64,000 nucleotides of DNA from Scybalousia_A sp052170555 (lineage in GTDB: Bacteria > Bacteroidota > Bacteroidia > Bacteroidales > P3), in the NCBI GenBank assembly GCA_052170555.1, contig JBQNAI010000003.1:1-64000 (forward strand), given 5' to 3'. The notes under the pieces were generated by a model. The model was not told the DNA's origin. It made no database searches and saw nothing but the letters and a program-made list of their open reading frames with translations. Position numbers and translations under genes: made by a program. Shown here in pieces: positions 34,681 through 42,699 of this stretch; position 1 is the first letter of the stretch; every line of letters begins with the position of its first letter.

Positions 34681-34703
34681 ATTAAAGTGGGACATTAATA
34701 AAT
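34681..34703. repeat. single copy of the dispersed GTCYCAC-type unit
   Basis: ATTAAAGTGGGACATTAATA, followed by AAT, is the reverse complement of the unit family with GTCCCACTTTAAT. It matches 61356-61378 almost completely. Flanking sequences TCAAGAAAGAATTTATTAA and TTAATAAATCCTTTTGCCGA form an imperfect inverted repeat around it. The element lies just before the decayed Lrp-like gene. Confidence 0.6.
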
Positions 34704-34990
34704 CCTTTTGCCGAGAAAATATCGTCATAAAAAAAATACTGTTATTGAAAAGAAGATTCGTAAAAGTATAAAAAAAGGATATACTGTCCGTTATGCGTAA
34801 AAATAAAGTATTATAACAACAACAAATGATTTTAAGGAATTTATTTTTGAACGATTAGAAGATTTGGATGGTATTAGGACAAGAATTTTTTTTTAACAGC
34901 AGTGTCCACACAAAGAAAATAAGGTTATAGAACCTATTGCAGGCAACAAATTATTTATCAAATCTATGCAAGAAGTTAAAATAATATCGC
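34702..34990 (+). pseudogene. decayed Lrp/AsnC-family regulator
   Basis: Translated fragments in one frame resemble this family. NTVIEKKIRKSIKKGYTVRY (34735-34794) matches the end of the winged helix (tV-eRIrkLe-gvIkGYt). SIITTTNDFKEFIFERLEDL followed by DGIRTRIFF (34807-34893) matches the effector domain (GdyD...F-l-kL--lpGV-rTrT). About 40 residues between them are lost, and a run of T residues at about 34887-34894 shifts the frame, after which ENKVIEPI appears. Stops at 34798 and 34804 confirm decay. Next to ilvE, it may once have regulated branched-chain amino-acid metabolism. The remaining 34359-35231 sequence holds only the repeat copy and the ilvE promoter. Confidence 0.45.
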
Positions 34991-35147
34991 AAACTATTCA
35001 AACGTTACCTATATACACTAAGACCAAGAAGAGTTTCTACATATAGGAGGTTGATAATTAAGAGCACTTGTGTAAATTAATTAGAACTGAATGTGATTTC
35101 CATACTATACCAAAAATTTATAGGAAAAATAAATAATAGCCTTTTTG

Positions 35148-35178
35148 TTTGTCAATTAATAAAAATGTCGTAAGTTTG
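35148..35178 (+). promoter_or_regulatory. consensus Bacteroidota promoter of ilvE
   Basis: TTTG (35148-35151), a 19-nt spacer and TAAGTTTG (35171-35178) match the consensus perfectly. Transcription would start near 35185, giving a leader of about 47 nt. Confidence 0.75.
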
Positions 35179-35231
35179 CAAACGTTTTTAAGTACAAACT
35201 AATTCAGTAATTCAAATAAATAATAAAACAC

Positions 35232-36245
35232 ATGGAAAATATAGATTGGGGTAGCCTTGGATTCGGTTACTACAAAACGGATTACAACGTACGCTGTTAT
35301 TATCGCAACGGCAAATGGGGTGAATTGGAAGTATCCTCCTCTGAAGAGATCGTTATGCATATGGCTGCTACCGTATTACACTACGGACAGGCTGCATTTG
35401 AAGGTATGAAAGCTTTCAGAGGTGTTGATGGCAAAGTGAGAATGTTCCGTCCTTATGAAAACGCTCGTAGGATGATATCCTCAGCACAAGGTGTTATGAT
35501 GGCGGAACCACCCGAGGAGTTATTTGTTGAGGCTTGCAAGCAATGTGTTAAGTTGAATGAGAAATTTATTCCGCCTTACGGTTCAGGTGCTTCATTATAT
35601 CTTCGCCCTATCCTGGTAGGTACAGGTGCTCAGGTAGGAGTACATCCTGCTAAGGAGTATCTGTTTATGGTCTTTGCTTGTCCTGTGGGACCTTACTTCA
35701 AAGCCGGATTCAAACCGGTTAGGTTTCAAATAGCTAAAGATTATGACCGTGCTGCTCCGTTTGGAACAGGTAAATACAAAGTTGGTGGAAACTATGCCGC
35801 ATCTTTGGTCTCGGGAGAAAGAGCAGCAAAAGAAGGATACTCTAACTGTATTTATTTAAATGCTGCTACACACGAGTTTATAGATGAGGCTGGTGCAGCT
35901 AATTTCTTTGGTATTAAAGAAAATACATATGTAACTCCTCAATCTTCATCCATACTTCCGTCAATTACTAATATGTCTTTGTGTCAGATAGCAGAGGATC
36001 TGGGCATGAAAGTGGAAAGGCGTCCTATTCCGGTAGAAGAATTATCTACTTTTGAAGAAGTTGCAGCTTGTGGAACGGCAGCTGTTGTTTCTCCTATTAA
36101 TGAAATAGTAGACAGAGAAACAGGTAAAGCTTATAAATGGGGAGCAGAACCAGGTCCAGTTTCAACAAAATTATACCACACATTAAAAGGTATTCAAGAT
36201 GGTACAATAGAGGATAAACACGGTTGGAATCTTTTTGTTGAATAG
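35232..36245 (+). CDS. ilvE: branched-chain-amino-acid aminotransferase
   Basis: This fold type IV PLP enzyme interconverts Leu, Ile and Val with their 2-keto acids using glutamate/2-oxoglutarate. The PLP Lys is in GTGKYKVGGNYAASL, and HYGQAAFEGMKAFRG and EAGAANFFG are conserved. The 337-residue length is that of the longer IlvE subgroup shared with eukaryotes and many Bacteroidota. It has a consensus promoter and its own terminator, so it is probably monocistronic. A decayed Lrp-like gene lies immediately upstream. Confidence 0.94.
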   Translation: MENIDWGSLGFGYYKTDYNVRCYYRNGKWGELEVSSSEEIVMHMAATVLHYGQAAFEGMKAFRGVDGKVRMFRPYENARRMISSAQGVMMAEPPEELFVEACKQCVKLNEKFIPPYGSGASLYLRPILVGTGAQVGVHPAKEYLFMVFACPVGPYFKAGFKPVRFQIAKDYDRAAPFGTGKYKVGGNYAASLVSGERAAKEGYSNCIYLNAATHEFIDEAGAANFFGIKENTYVTPQSSSILPSITNMSLCQIAEDLGMKVERRPIPVEELSTFEEVAACGTAAVVSPINEIVDRETGKAYKWGAEPGPVSTKLYHTLKGIQDGTIEDKHGWNLFVE

Positions 36246-36272
36246 TTGATTGATAAATATTTATTGATATCG

Positions 36273-36316
36273 GACAGAAGTTTCATTCGTAAATGAGTTG
36301 AAATTTCTGTCTTTTT
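36273..36316 (+). terminator. terminator of ilvE
   Basis: GACAGAAGTTTCA (36273-36285) pairs with TGAAATTTCTGTC (36299-36311) over 13 positions with one G-U pair, followed by TTTTT. It lies 28 bp after the ilvE stop and only 7 bp before the next start codon. Confidence 0.75.
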
Positions 36317-36322
36317 ATTTGT

Positions 36323-37489
36323 ATGTTAACTGATAGAAAGATAATAGGATTTGATGCAAAACGAGCCCTATGCAATAAAACAGGCTTGGGGTCTTACTCC
36401 AGGACATTAATAAATGACCTTGCAAAAGCAAATATTGACAATAAATATTTGTTTATACTGTATAGTCCGGATGGAGGGAATGAGGATTTATGCAATCAAA
36501 TAAATACCTCCTCTGATATAAGATATGTTTCCCCAAATCCTCAAAAAATAAAATTATTGAGGAATTTATGGAGAGAAAAAGGTATCGTCAAAAACTTGAT
36601 TGATGATAAAGTTGATATATTTCATGGACTTAGCGGGCAATTGCCTAAAGGCATCAAATCAAATGAAATTAAAAGTGTGGTAACCATCCATGATCTAATA
36701 TTTTTAGCACATCCCGAATTTTATAATCCCATAGATGTACAGATATATAAACACAAATTTTATTCTACATTAAAACAGGCAGATAAGATTATTGCAATCA
36801 GCGAATGTACCAAACAAGACATTTTGCGATTCGGCAATAAAAACCCTAAAAAACCTCTGGTCAGTGAAGAGAAAATAAAAGTTATTTACCAATCTTACAA
36901 TAATATATATTCGTATCATACAACTGAAGAAGAAAAACTATATATTAAGATAAAATATTCGTTACCGGATAAATTTATTTTGAACGTTGGCTCCATAGAG
37001 AGACGCAAGAATATATTATTGGTTGTAAAGGCAATGAATCAAGTAAATAAAAATATTCATTTAGTGATCATTGGTAAACATACCTCTTACAAAAAAGAAA
37101 TTGAGAGATATATTCAAAACAATAATTTGCAATCTCGTATCCATTTTTTTCACGACGTAAATAATCAAGATCTAAAAATCATTTATTCACTTGCCTCACT
37201 ATTTGTTTATCCTTCTATTTACGAGGGTTTCGGCATACCCATAATAGAAGCAATTGCCAATAATTTACCTGTAATTGCAACTAAGGGGTCTTGTTTGGAA
37301 GAAGCTGGAGGAAAAGGTACTTATTATGTTTCACCATATGATGTTCTAGCCATGAGGGATGCTATAAATATTCTTCTAAATGATGAAGGTAAACGTTTGA
37401 CCTCAATAAATGAAAGTAAAGAGTACATAAAGAAATTTGCCAACAATGATATTGCCTCTAAAATCTTAGATCTTTATAATTCTTTGTAA
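36323..37489 (+). CDS. glycosyltransferase family 4 protein
   Basis: This GT-B glycosyltransferase has the GT4 C-terminal motif SLFVYPSIYEGFGIPIIEAI (E-x7-E) and the sugar-nucleotide-binding region FILNVGSIERRKN. Such enzymes use NDP-sugars to extend surface polysaccharides or glycolipids. The donor and acceptor are unknown. Length is 388 residues. No polysaccharide cluster surrounds it, although a mannose-1-phosphate guanylyltransferase lies 4 kb downstream. Confidence 0.88.
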   Translation: MLTDRKIIGFDAKRALCNKTGLGSYSRTLINDLAKANIDNKYLFILYSPDGGNEDLCNQINTSSDIRYVSPNPQKIKLLRNLWREKGIVKNLIDDKVDIFHGLSGQLPKGIKSNEIKSVVTIHDLIFLAHPEFYNPIDVQIYKHKFYSTLKQADKIIAISECTKQDILRFGNKNPKKPLVSEEKIKVIYQSYNNIYSYHTTEEEKLYIKIKYSLPDKFILNVGSIERRKNILLVVKAMNQVNKNIHLVIIGKHTSYKKEIERYIQNNNLQSRIHFFHDVNNQDLKIIYSLASLFVYPSIYEGFGIPIIEAIANNLPVIATKGSCLEEAGGKGTYYVSPYDVLAMRDAINILLNDEGKRLTSINESKEYIKKFANNDIASKILDLYNSL

Positions 37490-37645
37490 AGCACAACTTA
37501 ATACTCACAGGCATTTAATACAACATTATGTCAATATGTAGCAATTATTATTGATTGGTTTGGTTTATATTGCAAGTATAAATTAATACTTATTGAGAGT
37601 GATACAAAAAATATTTGTATTTTTGTATTCTAATTTGGATTTAAA

Positions 37646-38350
37646 ATGACTTATAAGGATTTGAGTTTCTTAGACAAACAAAAATACTATTCGTTGCTGT
37701 GCGATATTATCACAGATGAAAGAAAACGTAACATGGAATCGGTCATAGATTTACGTACTGATTATTTTGTGCCGGTAATAGAAAATATCCATAAATCGCA
37801 AAATGCATCCGCCGTACTAAGAACCTGCGACTGCTTGGGTATTCAAGATATCGTAATTGTGGAAAACAATAACAAATTTTCGGTTACAGATGATATATCA
37901 TTAGGTGCTAATAAATGGTTAAATATTCGCAAATACAGTTCTGAGGGAAATAATACTAAGCAATGTTTTAATGATTTACATCAAGCAGGGTACAAAATCA
38001 TTGCCACTATGCCCCATGATAATGATATGGATTTGCAAGATGTAAGTATAGATCAAAAAGCTGCGATAGTTTTTGGTAGTGAAGTAGATGGTATATCACA
38101 GGAAGCTATAGAAAATGCAGATTTGTTTATGAAAATCCCAATGTTTGGATTTACAGAGAGCTTCAATATTTCCGTAGCTGCTGCAATTACTATTCACTAT
38201 TTAACAAACAAACTTAGAAATTCTGATATTGATTGGCATTTGAGTAAAGAAAAACGTTTGGATACACTAATTTTGTGGGCATTGCAAAGTATCAGCAGTA
38301 AAGATAAGATAGAAAAAGAATTATTATTTAGAATAACAGACAAAAAATAA
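37646..38350 (+). CDS. SpoU/TrmH-family tRNA 2'-O-methyltransferase
   Basis: The three SPOUT motifs are clear: NASAVLRTCDCLG (motif 1), IVFGSEVDGIS (motif 2) and IPMFGFTESFNISVAAAI (motif 3). The enzyme is expected to methylate the ribose of a guanosine in tRNA (TrmH-like, G18), but rRNA cannot be excluded. Length is 234 residues, with a C-terminal extension after motif 3 as in TrmH. A box TATTTTTG at 37618-37625 is a candidate promoter. Confidence 0.88.
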   Translation: MTYKDLSFLDKQKYYSLLCDIITDERKRNMESVIDLRTDYFVPVIENIHKSQNASAVLRTCDCLGIQDIVIVENNNKFSVTDDISLGANKWLNIRKYSSEGNNTKQCFNDLHQAGYKIIATMPHDNDMDLQDVSIDQKAAIVFGSEVDGISQEAIENADLFMKIPMFGFTESFNISVAAAITIHYLTNKLRNSDIDWHLSKEKRLDTLILWALQSISSKDKIEKELLFRITDKK

Positions 38351-38395
38351 AAATTTGCTTTCTTCGTTTTACATTTCATTATAACAATATACAAT

Positions 38396-39133
38396 ATGAA
38401 AAATTTTAGAACAGGTATCAATATAATCTTTTTGCTACTTGGATTGATACTATCGCATGAGAGCAAATCACAGTTATTTAAAGCAAATCTGAGTGCCGGA
38501 GTGTGTATATCACAAATTGATGGAGATGAATTGTATGGTTTCAAACACGTAAATTTTACGGGGGGTGTAGGAGTTATGATGCCGTTGATAGCAGAGAAAA
38601 CTGATGAAGGTTTTCAATTATCAACAGAATTACTTTTAACTCAAAGAGGTGCTAAGAATTCTTACATATTGGACCCGTTTAAATATCAATGTGATCTTAC
38701 ATATATAGATATTCCGTTGCTAATTCATTATGCAGACAAAAGAGCTGGGGCAACCTTTGGCATAGGGTTACAATATGGACGATTGATATCAACAAAAGAA
38801 ATATGGACGTTGTCAGATACGATGATTAATGGGATGGATCGTCCGATGGATGTAAATAATCATAAGTTTAATAAGAATGATTTGAGTTTTGTTGCAGATT
38901 TTCGTTTCACTATTTGGCGTAATCTAAAACTGGATATACGTTGGCAATACTCTCTTTTGCCAATAAAAGAGAATGTAGAGTTTTTTAATTCTTATAATAG
39001 TGGAGATGTGCTTTATCGCTCTTGGAAACGTGATTACAAATCTCAATATTTATCAGTCAAATTTGTATATGTGATTAACGAAGAGTACAACGATTATCGT
39101 ACTAAACCCAATAGAAGAAAAGGAGCATATTGA
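38396..39133 (+). CDS. outer-membrane beta-barrel protein, PorT-like domain
   Basis: A signal peptide (NIIFLLLGLILSHESKSQ) is followed by an OMP_b-brl-type barrel, with strands such as LSAGVCISQIDGDELYGFKH, YIDIPLLIHYADK and GIGLQYGRLIS. PorT of the type IX secretion system belongs to this class, but many members are unrelated to secretion, so PorT itself is not claimed. The coaD start codon follows one base after its TGA, so the two are probably coupled. Length is 245 residues. Confidence 0.78.
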   Translation: MKNFRTGINIIFLLLGLILSHESKSQLFKANLSAGVCISQIDGDELYGFKHVNFTGGVGVMMPLIAEKTDEGFQLSTELLLTQRGAKNSYILDPFKYQCDLTYIDIPLLIHYADKRAGATFGIGLQYGRLISTKEIWTLSDTMINGMDRPMDVNNHKFNKNDLSFVADFRFTIWRNLKLDIRWQYSLLPIKENVEFFNSYNSGDVLYRSWKRDYKSQYLSVKFVYVINEEYNDYRTKPNRRKGAY

Positions 39134-39134
39134 T

Positions 39135-39605
39135 ATGACGATAGCATTGTTTCCTGGTTCGTTTGATCCTATAACAAAAGGACACGAATCAATAGTCAAG
39201 AAAGCATTACCGATGTTTGATAAAATTATTGTTGCAATAGGAGAGAACACGTCAAAAAAAACTATGTTTTCTTTGCAAGAGCGTTTACAATGGTTAGAAG
39301 ATACTTTCAAGCATTATAAAAATGTGGAAATAGGTTTTTATAACTGTTTGACAACTGATTATTGCAAAGAAAAGAATGCACAATTTATTTTGAGAGGATT
39401 GAGAGATACAGCAGATTTTCAATATGAAAAGAGCATATCTGATATAAATACTATGTTGGATAATAATATTGAGACTGTATTTTTGCTTGCCGATAAACAG
39501 GAAGCCACCATTTCTTCATCCTTTGTTAGAGAAATGATATTGTTTGGGAAGAATGTGCAAATGTTTTTACCTAAGAATGTTACGATACCTATAAAAAAAG
39601 AATAA
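39135..39605 (+). CDS. coaD: phosphopantetheine adenylyltransferase
   Basis: CoaD forms dephospho-CoA from 4'-phosphopantetheine and ATP. The nucleotidyltransferase signature FPGSFDPITKGHESIV (residues 5-20) and the ISSSFVRE motif near residue 128 are diagnostic. The 156-residue length is normal. It is read with the barrel gene upstream and ends at a strong hairpin terminator. Confidence 0.95.
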   Translation: MTIALFPGSFDPITKGHESIVKKALPMFDKIIVAIGENTSKKTMFSLQERLQWLEDTFKHYKNVEIGFYNCLTTDYCKEKNAQFILRGLRDTADFQYEKSISDINTMLDNNIETVFLLADKQEATISSSFVREMILFGKNVQMFLPKNVTIPIKKE

Positions 39606-39613
39606 AAGGCAAG

Positions 39614-39658
39614 AAAGAGACGAAAAAATTGCAAAAAAACAAATTTTTTCGTCTCTTT
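39614..39658 (+). terminator. 17-bp-stem terminator after coaD
   Basis: AAAGAGACGAAAAAATT (39614-39630) and AATTTTTTCGTCTCTTT (39642-39658) form a perfect 17-bp stem with an 11-nt loop. It directly precedes the ECF sigma gene, and any start codon proposed at 39658 would fall inside it. Confidence 0.75.
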
Positions 39659-39696
39659 TGCAAAAAAATAAAAAAAAACGTGTCTATCTCTCAGAG

Positions 39697-40230
39697 ATGC
39701 ATACAAACGACAAGGAAATAATAGAAGGGTGCATAAGGAAGGATAAAAAAAGTCAGCGTATTTTGTACGATAAGTATGCGGGGATTCTTTTTGCCGTGTG
39801 TAGAAAAAACTCACAAAGTAAAGAGGATGCGGAAGACATCTTTCAAGAGGCATTTATTAGGTTATATTCTTCACTGGAAAAGTATTCTTATTTAGGTAGT
39901 TTTGAAGGTTGGCTTAAAAAATTCTTTATGCGTGAAGCTTGGAACTATTATCGCAATAGAAAAGATAAGTATTCTAGGGTAGAAATAGGAGAGAGTGTAG
40001 TTCCTGTTGATGAAAATACGATTTTAGACAAATTTTCAAATCAGCAACTTATAGATTGCTTGCAACAATTGGCGAATAAAGAAAGGATAATTTTGGTAAT
40101 GAGTGAAATAGAAGGACTATCATGGGAGGAGATTGCTCAAAATGTAAATTTGGAAATACCTACTATTCGTTCAATGTGTTCACGTGCAAAAAAGAAACTA
40201 TTGTATATTTTCAACAATTATAATAAATAG
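39697..40230 (+). CDS. ECF-type RNA polymerase sigma factor
   Basis: This is a sigma-70-family extracytoplasmic-function factor. Region 2 includes LYDKYAGILFAVCRKNSQSK and EDIFQEAFIRLY. Region 4 has LPNKERIILVM-like LANKERIILVMSEIEGLSWEEIAQ with the helix-turn-helix. ATG 39697 (MHTNDKEIIEGC) is preferred to the upstream TTG at 39658, which lies in the coaD terminator. Length is 177 residues. The gene that follows 15 bp later encodes a membrane protein likely to be its anti-sigma. Confidence 0.9.
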   Translation: MHTNDKEIIEGCIRKDKKSQRILYDKYAGILFAVCRKNSQSKEDAEDIFQEAFIRLYSSLEKYSYLGSFEGWLKKFFMREAWNYYRNRKDKYSRVEIGESVVPVDENTILDKFSNQQLIDCLQQLANKERIILVMSEIEGLSWEEIAQNVNLEIPTIRSMCSRAKKKLLYIFNNYNK

Positions 40231-40245
40231 AGAGGGATTACTATT

Positions 40246-41097
40246 ATGGATGAGGAAAAAATAATATTTGAACAACTAAAATCAAGATTAAAAGATTATA
40301 AAGAAGAGCCTGATAGGAAAATATGGCAACATATCTATAGAAGACTAAGTAAGCCATATTTCAATATAATAAAGTTTATGACTATTACAGGAGGATTTTT
40401 GATAGTTGCCGTAATTGGAGCATTGATATTAGCACCTACCGTGACAAACAATGAGATGGTAAACAGGAAAACAAATCCTGTGATTGTTTCAACAACTAAT
40501 ACGTCGCTATCTGAAGGAAAAACAACAACCCAACAAAATAGCAATAACTTCATTGAGGAAGTTAGCAAACCCAAACAACAAAGTGATTATATAAACAATA
40601 GCAATGACACAAAAAACTTGAACAATAGTGAATTGAAATTGGATACTGTCACAAAGAAAACTAATGGAAACGAAATAAAAAAAGAAGTATCGATGACAAA
40701 TCCGATAACAAAGACTTACACAGCAAAAATAGATGAAAGAAATGATGATGATGAAAATATAGCAGTTGCTAATAGCACACAAGTACCCAACAAGATTCCG
40801 ATAGCAGATTTGATTATTGATGACAAGTTGATAATGCCAAATGCTTTTCAACCAAATAGTAATGAAGATAAAGTAAAGGTTTTCAAACCTGCTTATCGCG
40901 ATGTTAAAACTTTTGAAATGAAAATTTTTTCTCGCAATGGTATGCAAGTATTTGTATCAAAAGATATAACATATGGTTGGGATGGAACAATCAAAGGTCG
41001 GGCTGCAAACAATGGTACTTACATCTATTATATCAAGTACGAAGATACTGATGGAGAAGTACATAGGCAGAAAGGTACGCTTTGGTTGTATCGGTAA
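40246..41097 (+). CDS. membrane anti-sigma-like protein with C-terminal T9SS type-B domain
   Basis: About 42 cytoplasmic, charged residues precede a single membrane helix (about residues 43-64). A Ser/Thr/Asn-rich linker of about 130 residues follows, then a C-terminal domain at about 195-283. That domain (MPNAFQPN, VFKPAYRDVKTFEMKIFSRN, WDGTIKG, NGTYIYYIKYED, GTLWLYR) is the gliding-motility-associated / T9SS type-B sorting domain. With its single helix and place behind an ECF sigma it should act as an anti-sigma factor. The fused domain is expected in the periplasm and could sense the type IX secretion machinery; that is inference. Confidence 0.82.
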   Translation: MDEEKIIFEQLKSRLKDYKEEPDRKIWQHIYRRLSKPYFNIIKFMTITGGFLIVAVIGALILAPTVTNNEMVNRKTNPVIVSTTNTSLSEGKTTTQQNSNNFIEEVSKPKQQSDYINNSNDTKNLNNSELKLDTVTKKTNGNEIKKEVSMTNPITKTYTAKIDERNDDDENIAVANSTQVPNKIPIADLIIDDKLIMPNAFQPNSNEDKVKVFKPAYRDVKTFEMKIFSRNGMQVFVSKDITYGWDGTIKGRAANNGTYIYYIKYEDTDGEVHRQKGTLWLYR

Positions 41098-41119
41098 AGT
41101 ATTTTAAAAGGGTTATTGT

Positions 41120-41160
41120 AGTATGCGGGAATAATTAATTATTTCTGCATACTTTTTTTT
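41120..41160 (+). terminator. terminator of the sigma/anti-sigma operon
   Basis: AGTATGC (41120-41126) and GCATACT (41147-41153) close a stem that continues inward through AT and G-U pairs, followed by eight T residues up to 41160. Confidence 0.8.
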
Positions 41161-41205
41161 ACATCCAATAAATTAGAGTACAACAATTAATAGTCTTATT
41201 GTAAC

Positions 41206-41289
41206 GTCATATCCCAATTTATCAATCTCACACAACAATTTATTAATGTCTCACTCTAATGTATTAATGTCAGACATTAACAAATCTTG
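41206..41289. repeat. 21-bp tandem array, four units (GTCTCAC family)
   Basis: Units start at 41206, 41227, 41248 and 41269. Most begin with GTC or CTC followed by CAC/AGAC and the first three end in ATYAAT, for example GTCTCACTCTAATGTATTAA. The family recurs at 34.7, 46.4 (in a gene), 55.2 and 61.4 kb. The array sits between the sigma operon terminator and the promoter of the guanylyltransferase gene. Confidence 0.8.
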
Positions 41290-41449
41290 TTTTATTAATT
41301 CAAAAATATTATGTTATCCCAGACAAATAAATAGAACCCTTATTAAGGTAAATTTTATCTTAATAATAATTGTTATAAAACAAGTATTTATAACAAAAAC
41401 ATATCTATTATTGAATAGTATTTTAAAAGTTAGTTTTTAGTTAAATTTC

Positions 41450-41480
41450 TTTGTAGAAACAAAAAAATATCTTAATTTTG
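41450..41480 (+). promoter_or_regulatory. consensus promoter of the guanylyltransferase gene
   Basis: TTTG (41450-41453), a 19-nt spacer and TAATTTTG (41473-41480) match the Bacteroidota consensus. The leader would be about 30 nt. Confidence 0.75.
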
Positions 41481-41515
41481 TAAAATGATTTAAGAATCTT
41501 TTAATCCTTAAAGAG

Positions 41516-42613
41516 ATGGAATTGAACAAAAATAACTATTGTGTGATAATGGCGGGAGGTATAGGGTCAAGATTTTGGCCTATGTCTCGTACGGAAAAAC
41601 CCAAACAATTTTTAGATGTTATGGGTGTAGGGGAAAGTTTATTGCAAATGACTTATCGCCGTTTTAAAAATATTTGTCCAAAAGATAATATATATGTTGT
41701 AACAAATAGTATGTACAAAAATCTTGTTATTGAGCAGCTTGAAGGTATCAAAGAAGACAGAATACTTTGTGAGCCAACAAGGAGGAATACTGCACCGTGT
41801 ATTGCATATGCTAATTTCAGGATAATGAAAGACAATCCCTCTGCCAATATTATTGTTGCACCATCCGATCACCTTATATTAAAAGAAGATGCTTTTTTAG
41901 AGATAATACACAAAGCTTTAAAGGTTGCTCAAAATAATGATATACTAATTACTCTTGGTATCAAACCTTCATATCCTAATACAGGGTATGGTTATATTCA
42001 ATTTGATAAAGTAGATGGATTACAAAATGCAGGTGATTTCAAAAAAGTAAAACTTTTTACGGAAAAACCCAATAAAGAAATGGCTCAAATGTTTATTGAC
42101 AGTGGAGACTTTTTATGGAATGCCGGTATCTTTGTGTGGTCATTATCTGCAATAAATAAAGCATTAAGAGAATTTTTAGCTGATATTTATGCTGCATTCA
42201 GTAGAGGACTTGGTTTGTATGGTACTGATAAAGAATTTGATTTTATCAATGAGACTTATACCTCTTGTCAATCTATTTCCATAGACTACGGAGTTATGGA
42301 GAAAGCTTCAAACGTTTATGTCATACCTTCTGACTTTGGTTGGAGCGATGTCGGTACTTGGAAAGCACTTTATGAGGTCAGACAAAAAGACGAAAAAGAC
42401 AATAGTATAACTGGTAAAAATGTTATGGTATACTCTTCGTCTAATAATGTGATTACAATTGATGACAATAAACTTGCTGTAATTCAAGGTATGGATGACT
42501 ATATCATTGTGGATTCTAACAATGTGCTTCTGATTTGTAAGAAAGATGAGGAGCAAAGAGTAAAGCAGTTTTTGACAGATGTGGAAGTCCAGAAAGGGAA
42601 AGAGTATCTATAG
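41516..42613 (+). CDS. manC: mannose-1-phosphate guanylyltransferase
   Basis: This enzyme makes GDP-mannose from mannose-1-phosphate and GTP for surface glycans. The nucleotidyltransferase signature IMAGGIGSRFWPMSRTEKPK opens the protein, and FTEKPNKEMA and DFLWNAGIFVW are conserved. Length is 365 residues, so it is the monofunctional form without the isomerase domain of bifunctional ManC enzymes. The gene has a consensus promoter. Confidence 0.92.
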   Translation: MELNKNNYCVIMAGGIGSRFWPMSRTEKPKQFLDVMGVGESLLQMTYRRFKNICPKDNIYVVTNSMYKNLVIEQLEGIKEDRILCEPTRRNTAPCIAYANFRIMKDNPSANIIVAPSDHLILKEDAFLEIIHKALKVAQNNDILITLGIKPSYPNTGYGYIQFDKVDGLQNAGDFKKVKLFTEKPNKEMAQMFIDSGDFLWNAGIFVWSLSAINKALREFLADIYAAFSRGLGLYGTDKEFDFINETYTSCQSISIDYGVMEKASNVYVIPSDFGWSDVGTWKALYEVRQKDEKDNSITGKNVMVYSSSNNVITIDDNKLAVIQGMDDYIIVDSNNVLLICKKDEEQRVKQFLTDVEVQKGKEYL

Positions 42614-42699
42614 TTCATATCAAACAAAAAATATTTGACACAACATTAAAAGAAATATAATGTTGCAATGTATATAATGAAGAAATATTAAATCATATA

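Noticed and set aside
39658..39696. TTG start for the ECF sigma factor
   Set aside because: The codon lies in the coaD terminator stem; ATG 39697 gives the normal family N-terminus.
41206..41289. CRISPR array
   Set aside because: Units are 21 bp, follow each other without unique spacers and are degenerate; no cas genes are present.
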